Translations under genes and position numbers: made by a program
Notes under the pieces: generated by a model
The model's input: the letters and a program-made list of their open reading frames with translations, nothing else
Database searches by the model: none
Told to the model about the DNA's origin: nothing
Shown: positions 36,556 to 45,377 of the stretch, piece by piece
Numbering within the stretch: the first letter of the stretch is position 1
Layout: every line of letters starts with the position of its first letter
Assembly: GCA_050700835.1 (NCBI GenBank)
Contig: JBOHDX010000050.1
Location: 1-55,243 of the forward strand
Direction: 5' to 3'
Source of the DNA: JBOHDX01 sp050700835
GTDB lineage: Bacteria > Actinomycetota > Actinomycetes > Propionibacteriales > Nocardioidaceae
DNA: 55,243 nucleotides

Positions 36556-37615
36556 CGACGCGCACGACCGTGTCCGCAGGAACGGTCTCGCCCACGCCGA
36601 CGGACGCTCCGGCGAGCAGCCGGGTGCGCTCACCGATCGTCGCCTCGTCACCGACGACCGCATCGGTCACGACCGCATACGCCCCGAGCACGGCCCCCGG
36701 CCCCACCACGCTGTCCCGCAGCTCGACGCCCGGGCCAAGCCGTGCCCCCGGCATCACCACGCTGCCGCTGACCAGCGCTCCCGCTCCGATCTCGGTGCCC
36801 GGACCGATGACGCTGCCCCGGTTGACCGTCGCGTCCGGAGCCACCTGTGCGCCGTCCTGCACCAGCGCGGCCGAGGGAACCGCCGGGTACGCCGCCGACA
36901 CCACCCGGCCGAGCACCAGGTCGCAGGACGCGCGGACCAGCAGGGCCGGAGTCCCCACGTCGATCCAGTACGCGTCGTCACGATGGCCCAGGACCCGTCG
37001 CCCGGCGGCGACGAACCCGGGAAACGTCTCGCGCTCCACCGACACGACGCGGCCTGCCGGGATCCGGTCGATCGCCGATCGCCGGAAGACATAACCCCCG
37101 GCGTTGATCTGGCTGGCCGGAGGATCGTCGCTCTTCTCGACGAAGGCGGTGACCCACCCGTCCTCATCGGTCGGCACCACTCCGTAGGCGCGTGCGTCCG
37201 GCACCTCCACCAGATGCAGCACCACGTCGGCGTCGCGGGCGTGCAGCGCCGCCACTTGAGCCGCCAGGTCGTGGCCGGACAGCTGGTCGCCGTTGAGCAC
37301 CAGCACCGGGTCGTCCGGTGCCGCGTCGAGCAGCGCCGCGGCGTACCTGATGGCGCCGCCGGTGCCGAGCGGGGGATCCTCACGGACGTAGGTGATCGAG
37401 AGCCCGAGCTCCGATCCGTCACCGAGCACCGGCAGGAACGCCTCGGAGTGGTAGGACGTCGCGAGCACCACGTGGTCGACCCCGGCGGCCGCCAGCTTGG
37501 CGACCTGGTGCACGACGAACGGCACCCCTCCGACCGGCAGCACGTGCTTGGGGCGATGCTCGGTCAGCGGCAGCAGGCGCGTGCCCAGACCACCGGCGAT
37601 GATCACCGCCTCCAC
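36518..37615 (-). CDS. Sugar-1-phosphate nucleotidyltransferase (ManC-like, GDP-mannose type)
   Basis: A 365-residue protein with an N-terminal nucleotidyltransferase domain (AVIIAGGLGTRLLPLTEHRPKHVLPV, LNGDQLSG) and a C-terminal left-handed beta-helix of hexapeptide repeats (VIGPGTEIGAGALVSGSVVMPGARLGPG). By synteny with Rv3264c it is probably the mannose-1-phosphate guanylyltransferase; a glucose or other specificity cannot be excluded. GTG 37615 begins VEAVIIAGG. A TACGGT lies about 8 bp upstream, so a leaderless transcript is likely. It diverges from the TIGR03089 gene across 23 bp. Confidence 0.87.
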   Translation of the reverse strand: MEAVIIAGGLGTRLLPLTEHRPKHVLPVGGVPFVVHQVAKLAAAGVDHVVLATSYHSEAFLPVLGDGSELGLSITYVREDPPLGTGGAIRYAAALLDAAPDDPVLVLNGDQLSGHDLAAQVAALHARDADVVLHLVEVPDARAYGVVPTDEDGWVTAFVEKSDDPPASQINAGGYVFRRSAIDRIPAGRVVSVERETFPGFVAAGRRVLGHRDDAYWIDVGTPALLVRASCDLVLGRVVSAAYPAVPSAALVQDGAQVAPDATVNRGSVIGPGTEIGAGALVSGSVVMPGARLGPGVELRDSVVGPGAVLGAYAVVTDAVVGDEATIGERTRLLAGASVGVGETVPADTVVRVASPRRSTGRRVR

Positions 37616-37638
37616 CCGGCCACCGTACGCTGCGGGGC

Positions 37639-38382
37639 ATGGGTCTCGACTCCCCGACCGTGCCGCGACTGGTCGCCCGGGCACTCGCGTCCCACGGTCC
37701 GCAGCCGCTGTTCACGTGGTACGACCAAGCCGACGGCGCACGGGTCGAGCTGAGCGTGGCCACGACCGCCAACTGGGTCAGCAAGACCGCCAACCTGCTG
37801 CAGGACTCGCTGGGTCTCGCCTCCGGTTCGACGGTCCGCATCGCGTTGCCGACGCACTGGCTCGGGGCGGTCTGGCTGCTCGCGGCCTGGAGCGTCGGAG
37901 CAGTCGTCACCGACGGCGCCGACGGGGAGGCAGACCTCGCCGTCGTCACCGCGGAGGAGGCCGGCGCGGCGACCGAGGGGGACGTCGTCGCGGTGGGGCT
38001 GGCGCCGCTCGGCGGACCGGCCGGCGTCGCGCTGCCCCAGGGAGTGCTGGACTTCGGGGCCGAGGTTCTCGGCCACGGTGACCACTTCACCGCCTTCGGA
38101 CCGCCGGGCGCCGGATCCCCGGCGGTCCGCACAGCCGGTGTTCACCAGACCCAGCAAGAGCTGGTCGAAGGTGTCGCCGCGACCGCTAGGAGATGCGGAC
38201 TGGCCATCGGCGGAAGGCTCCTGACCGACGCCACCCCGACCACTGCGGACGGCCACGCGGCGGTCCTGGCTCCGCTGCTCCTGGAGGGGTCGACTGTGCT
38301 CATAGCGCACCCCGACCACACTCGCCTCGACGAGCTGGCGCAGGTCGAGAGGGTCACCGCACGGCTGGGCCGCATGGGCTAA
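37639..38382 (+). CDS. TIGR03089 family protein (degenerate AMP-ligase-like)
   Basis: A 247-residue member of the actinobacterial TIGR03089 family, related to the N-terminal part of acyl-CoA synthetases but without the adenylation core. Seen are TVPRLVARALASHGPQPLFTWYD, ELSVATTANWVSKTANLL and the AHPDHTRLDELAQVERVTARLG ending. It occupies the Rv3268-like position beside the ManC-like gene. The function is unknown; loss of AMP-binding motifs argues against catalysis. Confidence 0.85.
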   Translation: MGLDSPTVPRLVARALASHGPQPLFTWYDQADGARVELSVATTANWVSKTANLLQDSLGLASGSTVRIALPTHWLGAVWLLAAWSVGAVVTDGADGEADLAVVTAEEAGAATEGDVVAVGLAPLGGPAGVALPQGVLDFGAEVLGHGDHFTAFGPPGAGSPAVRTAGVHQTQQELVEGVAATARRCGLAIGGRLLTDATPTTADGHAAVLAPLLLEGSTVLIAHPDHTRLDELAQVERVTARLGRMG

Positions 38383-38399
38383 CCCATACCCTGTCGGCC

Positions 38400-39377
38400 A
38401 TGACCGTTCTCGTCACCGGCGGTGCCGGCTACATCGGTGCCCACGTCGTACGCCTGCTGCGTGAACGCGACGACTCCGTCGTCGTGGTGGACGACCTCAG
38501 CACTGGGTCCGCCGAGCGGATCGGCGACACCCCCCTGGTCCGGCTCGATCTGGCAGCCGCCGATGCCCGGGAGCGACTGGCCTCGACCATGCGTGAGCAC
38601 GCTGTCGAGGCGGTGATCCACATCGCGGCCAAGAAGCAGGTCGGCGAGTCGGCGCAACGTCCGGCCTGGTACTACGCCCAGAACGTCGGCGGCAACGCGA
38701 GCCTGTTGCAGGCGATGGAGGACGTCGGCGTCGGCCGGTTGATGTTCTCGTCGAGCGCGGCGACCTACGGCCTGCCGGACATCGCGGGCTCCTTGATCGG
38801 GGAAGATGCGCCGCCTCACCCCATCTCGCCTTACGGCGAGACGAAGCTGGCCTGCGAGTGGATGAACCGCGACGCCGGTGCCGCTTGGGGGCTGGCTAGC
38901 GTCAACCTGCGCTACTTCAACGTGGCCGGTGCGGGGTGGCCGGACCTCGGGGACCCCGGGGTGCTCAACCTGATCCCGATCGTGCTCGACCAGCTGACCC
39001 GCGGCGAGCAGCCGAAGGTGTTCGGCGACGACTACGACACACCGGACGGCACCTGCATCCGGGACTATGTGCACGTGCTCGACCTGGCGCAAGCTCACCT
39101 GACCGCGCTGGACTACCTCGGTCGAACCGACCGGGCGTACGACACCTTCAACGTCGGCACCGGACGCGGGGCTTCGGTGACCGAGGTCCTCGACCAGATC
39201 CGCGCGACCACCGGCAAGGAGGTCGACCCCGTCGTGGTTGCGCGGAGACCCGGCGACCCGGCCCGGCTGGTCGCCGACGTCGCGCGGCTGCGGGACACGC
39301 TCGGGTGGACGGCGCGGCATGACCTGTCCGAGACCGTCGAGTCCGCCTGGGGAGCGTGGCCAACGACAGCAGCGTGA
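38400..39377 (+). CDS. galE: UDP-glucose 4-epimerase
   Basis: A 325-residue extended SDR. TGGAGYIG starts the Rossmann fold, SSSAATYG supplies the catalytic Ser/Thr, SPYGETK carries the Tyr-x3-Lys pair, and YDTPDGTCIRDYVHV and YDTFNVGTGRG match GalE. It makes UDP-galactose, the precursor of UDP-galactofuranose for the Glf/GlfT genes next to it. The start has no ribosome site, and TACCCT about 10 bp upstream suggests a leaderless mRNA. Its end converges on wzt with 15 bp between them. Confidence 0.92.
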   Translation: MTVLVTGGAGYIGAHVVRLLRERDDSVVVVDDLSTGSAERIGDTPLVRLDLAAADARERLASTMREHAVEAVIHIAAKKQVGESAQRPAWYYAQNVGGNASLLQAMEDVGVGRLMFSSSAATYGLPDIAGSLIGEDAPPHPISPYGETKLACEWMNRDAGAAWGLASVNLRYFNVAGAGWPDLGDPGVLNLIPIVLDQLTRGEQPKVFGDDYDTPDGTCIRDYVHVLDLAQAHLTALDYLGRTDRAYDTFNVGTGRGASVTEVLDQIRATTGKEVDPVVVARRPGDPARLVADVARLRDTLGWTARHDLSETVESAWGAWPTTAA

Positions 39378-39392
39378 CCGATGCCGTGCGGT

Positions 39393-40160
39393 CTAGACCT
39401 CGCCACCTTCCCCGTCCATGTCGTCGTCGTCCTCGTCGTACTGGAGGACGTGGATCGCCTCGGGAACGCTGCCGTCGAAGATCAGCTTGCCGTGCTCGAG
39501 CACCAAGGCCCGCGTGCACAGGTTCGCCACCTGGGTGACGTTGTGGCTGACGTAGAAGATCGTGCGCCCTTCCTCACGGATCTCCTTGATCCGCTTCAGG
39601 CACTTCTTCTTGAACGGCGGGTCGCCCACGGCGAGCACCTCGTCGATGATGAAGATGTCGGAGTCGGCCGCCACCGAGATCGAGAAGCCCAGCCGGGCGA
39701 ACATGCCCGACGAGTAACGGCCGACGGGGGTGTCGAGGAACTTCTCGATGCCGGAGAAGTCGACGATCGAGTCGAACTTCGCGTTCGTCTCGGCCTCGGA
39801 CATGCCGAGGATCGCCGCGTTCAGATAGATGTTCTCGCGCCCGGTCAGCTGGGTGTGGAAGCCGGCCGACACCTCGATCAGACCCGCGACGGTGCCGCGG
39901 ATCATCACCTTGCCCTGGTCGGGTCGCATGACTCCGGAGATGAGCTTGAGCAGCGTCGACTTGCCCGAGCCGTTGAGTCCCATCAGACCGATGGACTCAC
40001 CTTGCTGGACGGAGAACGACACGTCGTCGGTCGCCTTGAACGACACTTGGATGGGCAGGCCCTTCGCCTTGCGGATCAACCGCTGCTTCAGCGTCTGGGA
40101 CTCGTACAAAGTGAAGTGCTTCGTGACGTGGTCGACCGTGATGGCCTCAACCATAGGCAT
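39393..40160 (-). CDS. wzt: Polysaccharide ABC exporter ATP-binding protein (Wzt/TagH-like)
   Basis: A 255-residue ATPase of the ABC-2 polysaccharide exporter type. Walker A is GLNGSGKST, the signature YSSGMFARLGFS, Walker B DIFIIDEVLAVGD and the H-loop SHNV. The strict D-E-V-L-A-V-G-D is typical of Wzt, TagH and the mycobacterial galactan exporter Rv3781. AGGAG lies 4 bases before ATG 40160; a second ATG is 6 bp on. Its end carries an acidic tail (DEDDDDMDGEGG). The permease is directly upstream. No C-terminal carbohydrate-binding module is present, so chain termination is not built in. Confidence 0.93.
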   Translation of the reverse strand: MPMVEAITVDHVTKHFTLYESQTLKQRLIRKAKGLPIQVSFKATDDVSFSVQQGESIGLMGLNGSGKSTLLKLISGVMRPDQGKVMIRGTVAGLIEVSAGFHTQLTGRENIYLNAAILGMSEAETNAKFDSIVDFSGIEKFLDTPVGRYSSGMFARLGFSISVAADSDIFIIDEVLAVGDPPFKKKCLKRIKEIREEGRTIFYVSHNVTQVANLCTRALVLEHGKLIFDGSVPEAIHVLQYDEDDDDMDGEGGEV

Positions 40161-40199
40161 GCAGCTCCTGGGGCGGCGTGGGCAACGGGTTCGGCGCAG

Positions 40200-41117
40200 T
40201 CACAGCTGCTCGGCGAACCGGGACTCGAGACGGGAGAACAGCAGTTGGGCAACGGCCACGAGCACGAGTCCGATGGCCAGCATGATCAGCCCGCGCTCGA
40301 GGATATGGGTCGGCATCAGACCCCGGCGATCCTTGACCGGGATCGTCGCCAGCCAGAAACACCGCTGCACCAGCAGCACGGCGTCGGCCAGCGGGTTGGC
40401 GAGGTAGACGGTGGGGAACCAGCTGCCGTGGGTGGTGTTCTGGACCTGTTCGTACGTGTAGATCATCGGCGTCGACCACATGATCATCTGGTTGATCGTG
40501 ACGACGAAGTTCTGGAAGTCCCGGAAGAACACGTTCAGCGCTGAGAAGGACAGCGACACGGCCAGCGAGAAGACGGCCACGACGGCGAAGCCGATGAGGC
40601 CGCACAGGATGCCGTAGGCGTCCGGATGCCATCCGACGATCGCGCATCCCACCGCCAGGATGATGTACTGCGGACCGGAGTGCCAGATTGTCACCAGCAG
40701 CGAGGCGACCGGGAACATCTCCCGCGGAAGGTTCATCTTCCGGACCAGCGACTTGTTCTTGACCACCGACGTGGTGCCGGCGCCCAGGGACTCGGTGAAG
40801 AACGTCACCACGACCAGACCCGAGAAGATGTGAAACGCGTAGTTGGGTACGGCCCGGTGCATGTTCAAGATGTAGCCGAGCACCACGAAGTAGGTGAAGA
40901 ACCGCATCAGCGGCTTGGCGTACGACCAGAAGATGCCGAGCAGCGAACCCGAGTAGCGGACCCGAACCTCCTTGCGGACAAGGAGCTTCAGCAGGTAGCG
41001 CCGGCGGAAGACGCCGAACAGCCCGGTCGTGTCACCGGGTGGGCGCATCGGCTCCAGGTGCTCGCCGAAGTCCGCGTGGTGCGCCGACCCTGCGGCCAAC
41101 ACGTCTGTGTCGCTCAT
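40200..41117 (-). CDS. wzm: Polysaccharide ABC exporter permease (Wzm/TagG-like)
   Basis: A 305-residue permease with an amphipathic RRYLLKLLVRKEVRVRYSGSLLGIFWSYAKPLM lead, typical of Wzm/TagG, and six TM segments. It pairs with the ATPase downstream (40 bp gap) to flip a lipid-linked glycan, presumably the galactan made by the GlfT proteins. In mycobacteria Rv3783/Rv3781 do this. ATG 41117 follows an AAGG; the gene starts 10 bp after glfT2 stops, so all belong to one leftward operon. Confidence 0.92.
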   Translation of the reverse strand: MSDTDVLAAGSAHHADFGEHLEPMRPPGDTTGLFGVFRRRYLLKLLVRKEVRVRYSGSLLGIFWSYAKPLMRFFTYFVVLGYILNMHRAVPNYAFHIFSGLVVVTFFTESLGAGTTSVVKNKSLVRKMNLPREMFPVASLLVTIWHSGPQYIILAVGCAIVGWHPDAYGILCGLIGFAVVAVFSLAVSLSFSALNVFFRDFQNFVVTINQMIMWSTPMIYTYEQVQNTTHGSWFPTVYLANPLADAVLLVQRCFWLATIPVKDRRGLMPTHILERGLIMLAIGLVLVAVAQLLFSRLESRFAEQL

Positions 41118-41127
41118 CCTTGTTCTC

Positions 41128-43185
41128 TCACTTCGCCGCGGGCTCGTCGGCCGCCGGTCGGGCTGCCTCGAAGGTGGTCTCCCAGGTCGCGGGAGACGTG
41201 ACTCGGGGCAGGTCTTGACGGTACTCGCGCGCGAGGCGCGGCCACTCGCGCTGGAACCGTTCGTGCACCCGCACCGAGCGGGCGAGCAGCTCACGGAACC
41301 GTTGCGGGTCGCGTTGGTACCAGGCCGCTGCCGTGCCGTCGGTGGTGGACACCACGGCGCTGTCGAGCTGTGCGAGCCGCCACCAGTGGGCGTCCCGCGC
41401 CGCCACCCGGTCCTCGGGATGCCGCTTGGCCAGACCACCGACGGACCGGAACTGCCGCAGACCGCCGGCGGCCGCGGCCATCAGCTGGCCGGCGATGCCC
41501 TGGGGGACCCCCGGCGCGTGCCCCCGCTTCGGCGGCCTGGACCGCTTGACCGCCGGGAAGGCGTCCGGATGCGGCTTGGCCTGTGCGTCGGCGTGACCCG
41601 AGCGCAACGTCCGAACCTCGGTGAGCTTGGTGAGGATGCTGGGGTGCAGGTGCCCAGGCCCCTCCAGGACGTCCTCGAGCGCGACCAGCCGCAGTTCGGC
41701 CGTGGAGTACTGCATCGCGAGCAGGTGCTTGACCTGGTGGTTGAAGCTCTCCCGCACCACCCGCCCACCGAAGTCGTACGGCGAGTGCAGCAGCGCCGTC
41801 ACGGTCCGATTGCGCTGGTGGAAGTAGGCCTGCCAGTCGAGGGCGTCGTTCTTGTCCGTCCACGGGACGTGCCACACCGCGACGCCTGGCATCGACACTG
41901 TCGGGTAGCCCGCCTCGGCGGCACGCACGCCGTACTCCGCGTCGTCCCACTTGATGAACAGCGGCAGCCCGAGCCCGATCTCCTCCACCACCGCACGCGG
42001 GATCAGGCACATCCACCAGCCGTTGAAGTCGACGTCGACACGACGGTGCAGCCACCGGGCACTGCGCAGGTTGTGCTCGGAGAAGTCGTGCTCGGGGCGC
42101 ACCTGGGGGGCCGGCCCCCACCAGTAGCGCCACTTGTTGATCGTCTCGCCGTAGGAGTGCAGCTGCGACCGGGAGTACAGGCTGAACATGTGGCCGCCCA
42201 CGATCGTGGGCCGTGACGCCAGGTCCCCGAACGTGACCGCCCGCAGGATGCTCTCCGGCTCGGCGACGATGTCGTCGTCGAGCAGTAGGACGTACCTGCT
42301 GCGGCCGGCCTTGACGGTTTCGTACTGCGCGCGCGCGAAGCCGCCCGAACCGCCGAGGTTGACCTGCTCGATCACGCGCAGACGATCGCCCAGGCTGGCC
42401 GCGACCTTGCCGAAGCCGTCCTCGTCGCGGACCCGGTCGGTGCCCTGGTCCACGACGATCAGCTCGTCGAGCAGAGCGCACACATCCGTGTCCGCAGCGA
42501 TCTGGCCGATCAGGTCGACACAGGAGTCGGTCCGGTTGAACGTCGTGATGCCGATCGTCGCGGTGCCTGGACTGGCCAGCTCGGAGGGTACGTCGGCGGA
42601 CCAGCTTGCCTCCTCGAGCACGGCGTCGCGGGTGCCGGCGAAGATGTCGAACCAGTACCAGCCGCCGTCACCGAACGGGTGCAGGGTCAGGTGGAACGTG
42701 AAGTCCCCACCCGGCTCGACCTCGGTCGACTCCGATGCCACCCGCTGTGAACGACCGTCGGGGGTCGAGCGGTAGACGATCACCGTGGCCGAGCCGCTGA
42801 CGCGCACCCGCAGCACCACCTGGTCGATGACGGAGTACATCCGCCAGTAGCTCGCGGCGAACGCGTTGAAGTAGGTCCCGAACGACACCCGCTGGTCGGC
42901 GGGCACGCGGAGCCGGCAACGGCTGAGGATGTTCTCCGGGTGGCGGGTCGCGGACAGCAGGTCGACCGGCGCCGCCGCGGGCACCTGACGCCCCGGCTCG
43001 GCCTCGCGCAGTCCGGCGCCGTAGTCGACGTACAACGGCAGCACGTCCAGGTCGCGGTCGGCGGGGAGCACGACGCGCTGCAGCACCCGGCGTACCTTCC
43101 CGGGCTCCTCGTGCTCGGTCTCGGTGCTCTCGACCGTCGCGCCTGTGAGTGACCCTGAAAGTGACCCTGAAAGTGAATCAGTCAT
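41128..43185 (-). CDS. glfT2: Galactofuranosyltransferase GlfT2-like
   Basis: A 685-residue GT2 enzyme that polymerises galactofuranose on a lipid carrier. The DDD motif is at 303-305 (LLLDDDIVAEP), WDDAEYG at 413-415 and a catalytic-type H439 in WHVPW, matching the residues known for Mycobacterium GlfT2. An N-terminal beta-domain (residues 30-200) and C-terminal helical part are as in GlfT2, with about 50 additional residues. The N-terminus carries a short SLSGSLSGSL repeat coded by 12-bp units. The ATG at 43185 overlaps the glf stop by 4 bp. Linkage type is inferred. Confidence 0.92.
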   Translation of the reverse strand: MTDSLSGSLSGSLTGATVESTETEHEEPGKVRRVLQRVVLPADRDLDVLPLYVDYGAGLREAEPGRQVPAAAPVDLLSATRHPENILSRCRLRVPADQRVSFGTYFNAFAASYWRMYSVIDQVVLRVRVSGSATVIVYRSTPDGRSQRVASESTEVEPGGDFTFHLTLHPFGDGGWYWFDIFAGTRDAVLEEASWSADVPSELASPGTATIGITTFNRTDSCVDLIGQIAADTDVCALLDELIVVDQGTDRVRDEDGFGKVAASLGDRLRVIEQVNLGGSGGFARAQYETVKAGRSRYVLLLDDDIVAEPESILRAVTFGDLASRPTIVGGHMFSLYSRSQLHSYGETINKWRYWWGPAPQVRPEHDFSEHNLRSARWLHRRVDVDFNGWWMCLIPRAVVEEIGLGLPLFIKWDDAEYGVRAAEAGYPTVSMPGVAVWHVPWTDKNDALDWQAYFHQRNRTVTALLHSPYDFGGRVVRESFNHQVKHLLAMQYSTAELRLVALEDVLEGPGHLHPSILTKLTEVRTLRSGHADAQAKPHPDAFPAVKRSRPPKRGHAPGVPQGIAGQLMAAAAGGLRQFRSVGGLAKRHPEDRVAARDAHWWRLAQLDSAVVSTTDGTAAAWYQRDPQRFRELLARSVRVHERFQREWPRLAREYRQDLPRVTSPATWETTFEAARPAADEPAAK

Positions 43186-44357
43186 GCGTCGACTCCCCCG
43201 CTGGTCAGGTCGTCACCATCGGCGAAATGGGGACGGATCTTGTTGTCGTACGCCGACAGGGCCGAGCCGATCGCCATGTGCATGTCGAGGTACTTGTAGG
43301 TGCCGAGGCGACCGCCGAAGAGAACCTGCGGCTCGCCCCTGGCCAGGTCGCGGTACTTCAACAGCTTCTCCCGATCCTCGGCGGTGTTGATCGGGTAGTA
43401 GGGCTCGTCGCCCTTGACCGCGAAGCGGCTGAACTCGCGCATGATCACGGTCTTGTCGGCCTTGTAGTGGTCGCGCTCGGGGTGGAAGTGCCGCGGCTCG
43501 ATGATCCGGGTGTAGGGCACCTCCTCGTCGGCGTAGTTCATCACCGGCGTGCCCTGGAAGTCGCCGACGTCCTTCACCTCGTAGTCGAAGTCGATCGTGC
43601 GCCACGACAGGTCGCCGGCGGAGTAGTCGAAGTACTGGTCGACGGGCCCTGTGTAGACGACTGGAACGTTGCCGAGGACGTCGTCGCGGCGGTCGAAGAA
43701 GTCGGTCTCGAACTCGACCTCGATGTTCGGGTGGTCCGCCATCCGGGTCAGCCACGCGGTGTAGCCGTCGGTGGGCAGGCCTTCGTGGGTGTCGTTGAAG
43801 TAGCGGTTGTCGAAGTTGTAGCGCACCGGCAGCCGGCTGATGATCTCCGGCGGCAGCTCCCGGGGGTCGGTCTGCCACTGCTTGAGCGTGTAGCCACGCA
43901 CGAAGGCTTCGTACAGCGGACGGCCGATCAGGGAGATGCCCTTCTCCTCGAGGTTGGCCGCGTCGGCGGTGTCGATCTCGCCGGCCTGCTCGTGCACCAG
44001 CGCCCGCGCCTGGTCCGGCGACATCACCTTGCCGAAGTACTCGCAGATGGTCGCGAGGTTGACCGGCATCGGATAGACGCGGCCTTGGTACGTCGTGAAC
44101 ACCCGGTGCTGGTAGCCGGTGAACGACGTGAACCGGTTGACGTAGTCCCACACCCGCTGGTTCGAGGTGTGGAACAGGTGCGCGCCGTACTTGTGCACCT
44201 CGATGCCGGTGTCGGGGTCGGTCTCGGAGTAGGCGTTGCCGCCGATGTGGTTCCGTCGGTCGAGGATCAGCACCCTCAGTCCGAGGTCGTCGGCGCAGCG
44301 TTCGGCGATCGTGAGGCCGAACAGTCCGGATCCGACGACGACGAGGTCAACGTTCAC
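43182..44357 (-). CDS. glf: UDP-galactopyranose mutase
   Basis: A 391-residue flavoenzyme that converts UDP-galactopyranose to UDP-galactofuranose. The FAD motif VDLVVVGSGLFGLTIAE, the RNHIGGNAYSE segment, HKYGAHLFHTSN and the terminal GRLGTYKYLDMHMAIGSAL are diagnostic. GGAG lies 5-6 bases before GTG 44357; a GTG at 44363 overlaps the site. It is translationally coupled to glfT2 and supplies its donor. Confidence 0.97.
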   Translation of the reverse strand: MNVDLVVVGSGLFGLTIAERCADDLGLRVLILDRRNHIGGNAYSETDPDTGIEVHKYGAHLFHTSNQRVWDYVNRFTSFTGYQHRVFTTYQGRVYPMPVNLATICEYFGKVMSPDQARALVHEQAGEIDTADAANLEEKGISLIGRPLYEAFVRGYTLKQWQTDPRELPPEIISRLPVRYNFDNRYFNDTHEGLPTDGYTAWLTRMADHPNIEVEFETDFFDRRDDVLGNVPVVYTGPVDQYFDYSAGDLSWRTIDFDYEVKDVGDFQGTPVMNYADEEVPYTRIIEPRHFHPERDHYKADKTVIMREFSRFAVKGDEPYYPINTAEDREKLLKYRDLARGEPQVLFGGRLGTYKYLDMHMAIGSALSAYDNKIRPHFADGDDLTSGGVDA

Positions 44358-44405
44358 GAACACTCCAGATCAGTGGCCCAGCGGATGGGCACAGCGTCCT
44401 CCAGT

Positions 44406-45377
44406 CTATCGGCGCCGCGGTGATGGACCCGCCGCTGCGCCAGGGTGATCCGCCCCACCTTCCGGGGAGCCGGCGACGCCTCGCCTGGCGATCAGCCGGC
44501 GGTACGCCACCCGCCGCAGGCCCTGGGGTACGAGCCGGTAACCACCGCGAACGACCACGTTGCGGACGTACTCGCGGCGGGTAGTGATCCCCAAGTCCCG
44601 GAACCGGCGTTGCAGTGCCAGCTCGGAGCGCAGCAACGCCCGCCCTCCCCGACGGGCGTAGGCGCCGGCGCTGACCCGGTAGTAGACGAGCGGTTCGGCC
44701 ACGTTGGCCGGCCGGGCCCCGGCCGCCAGCATCCGGGCGAACAGCAGGTAGTCCTCCATCAGCGGGAGGTCCTGGTAACCGCCGGCCCGTTCGACGGCGG
44801 CGCGACGGTAGACGACCGTCGGATGGTTGAACGGGTCGCGGAAGCGCGCGGCCGAACGGATCCAGTCCTCGTCCAACGGCGGCACCCGGGTGAGGACGAC
44901 GTGGTCGATGTCGTCGACGAACTCCATCAGCGCGGAGCCGACGATGTCGGCGCCGGCCTCGATCAGCGGGATCTGGACCTCGAACCTGCGGGGCACGCAG
45001 ACGTCGTCGGCATCCATCCGGGCCACCACGTCGTGTGCGCACGCGGCCAGCCCCTGGTCCAGCGCCGGCCCGAGGCCGATGTTGTGCGGCAGGGCCAGCA
45101 CTTGGACGGGTACGGGACTGCGGTCAGCGAGGACGGCCAGGGTGGCCGCCAGAGGTGTGGGGATCGGCCCGTCCTGGACGAGGACCACCTGGTCGGGGCG
45201 GCGGGTCTGGTCGTCCACGGCGCTGGTGAAGGCGAGCCGCAGGAAGTCCGGGTCGTCCCCGGCGTACACCGCCATCAGGAGGGAGAACGCCACCCGATGC
45301 AGCGGCTCGGCCACGCCCGGCGCGCCGGAGCCGGCTGGCACATCCGGCGGGGCCGTCGGGCCCGAGTCGTCAGTCAT
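44406..45377 (-). CDS. Family 2 glycosyltransferase
   Basis: A 323-residue GT2 enzyme: FSLLMAVYAGDDPDFLRLAF start, VVLVQDGPIP, metal-binding ARMDADDVCVPRRFE, and ED of the base motif in LMEDYLLFARML. It resembles amylovoran/colanic-type GTs. ATG 45377 overlaps the upstream GT stop by 8 bp. Polar part of the galactan operon; it may add a primer sugar such as rhamnose or a branch sugar. Confidence 0.88.
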   Translation of the reverse strand: MTDDSGPTAPPDVPAGSGAPGVAEPLHRVAFSLLMAVYAGDDPDFLRLAFTSAVDDQTRRPDQVVLVQDGPIPTPLAATLAVLADRSPVPVQVLALPHNIGLGPALDQGLAACAHDVVARMDADDVCVPRRFEVQIPLIEAGADIVGSALMEFVDDIDHVVLTRVPPLDEDWIRSAARFRDPFNHPTVVYRRAAVERAGGYQDLPLMEDYLLFARMLAAGARPANVAEPLVYYRVSAGAYARRGGRALLRSELALQRRFRDLGITTRREYVRNVVVRGGYRLVPQGLRRVAYRRLIARRGVAGSPEGGADHPGAAAGPSPRRR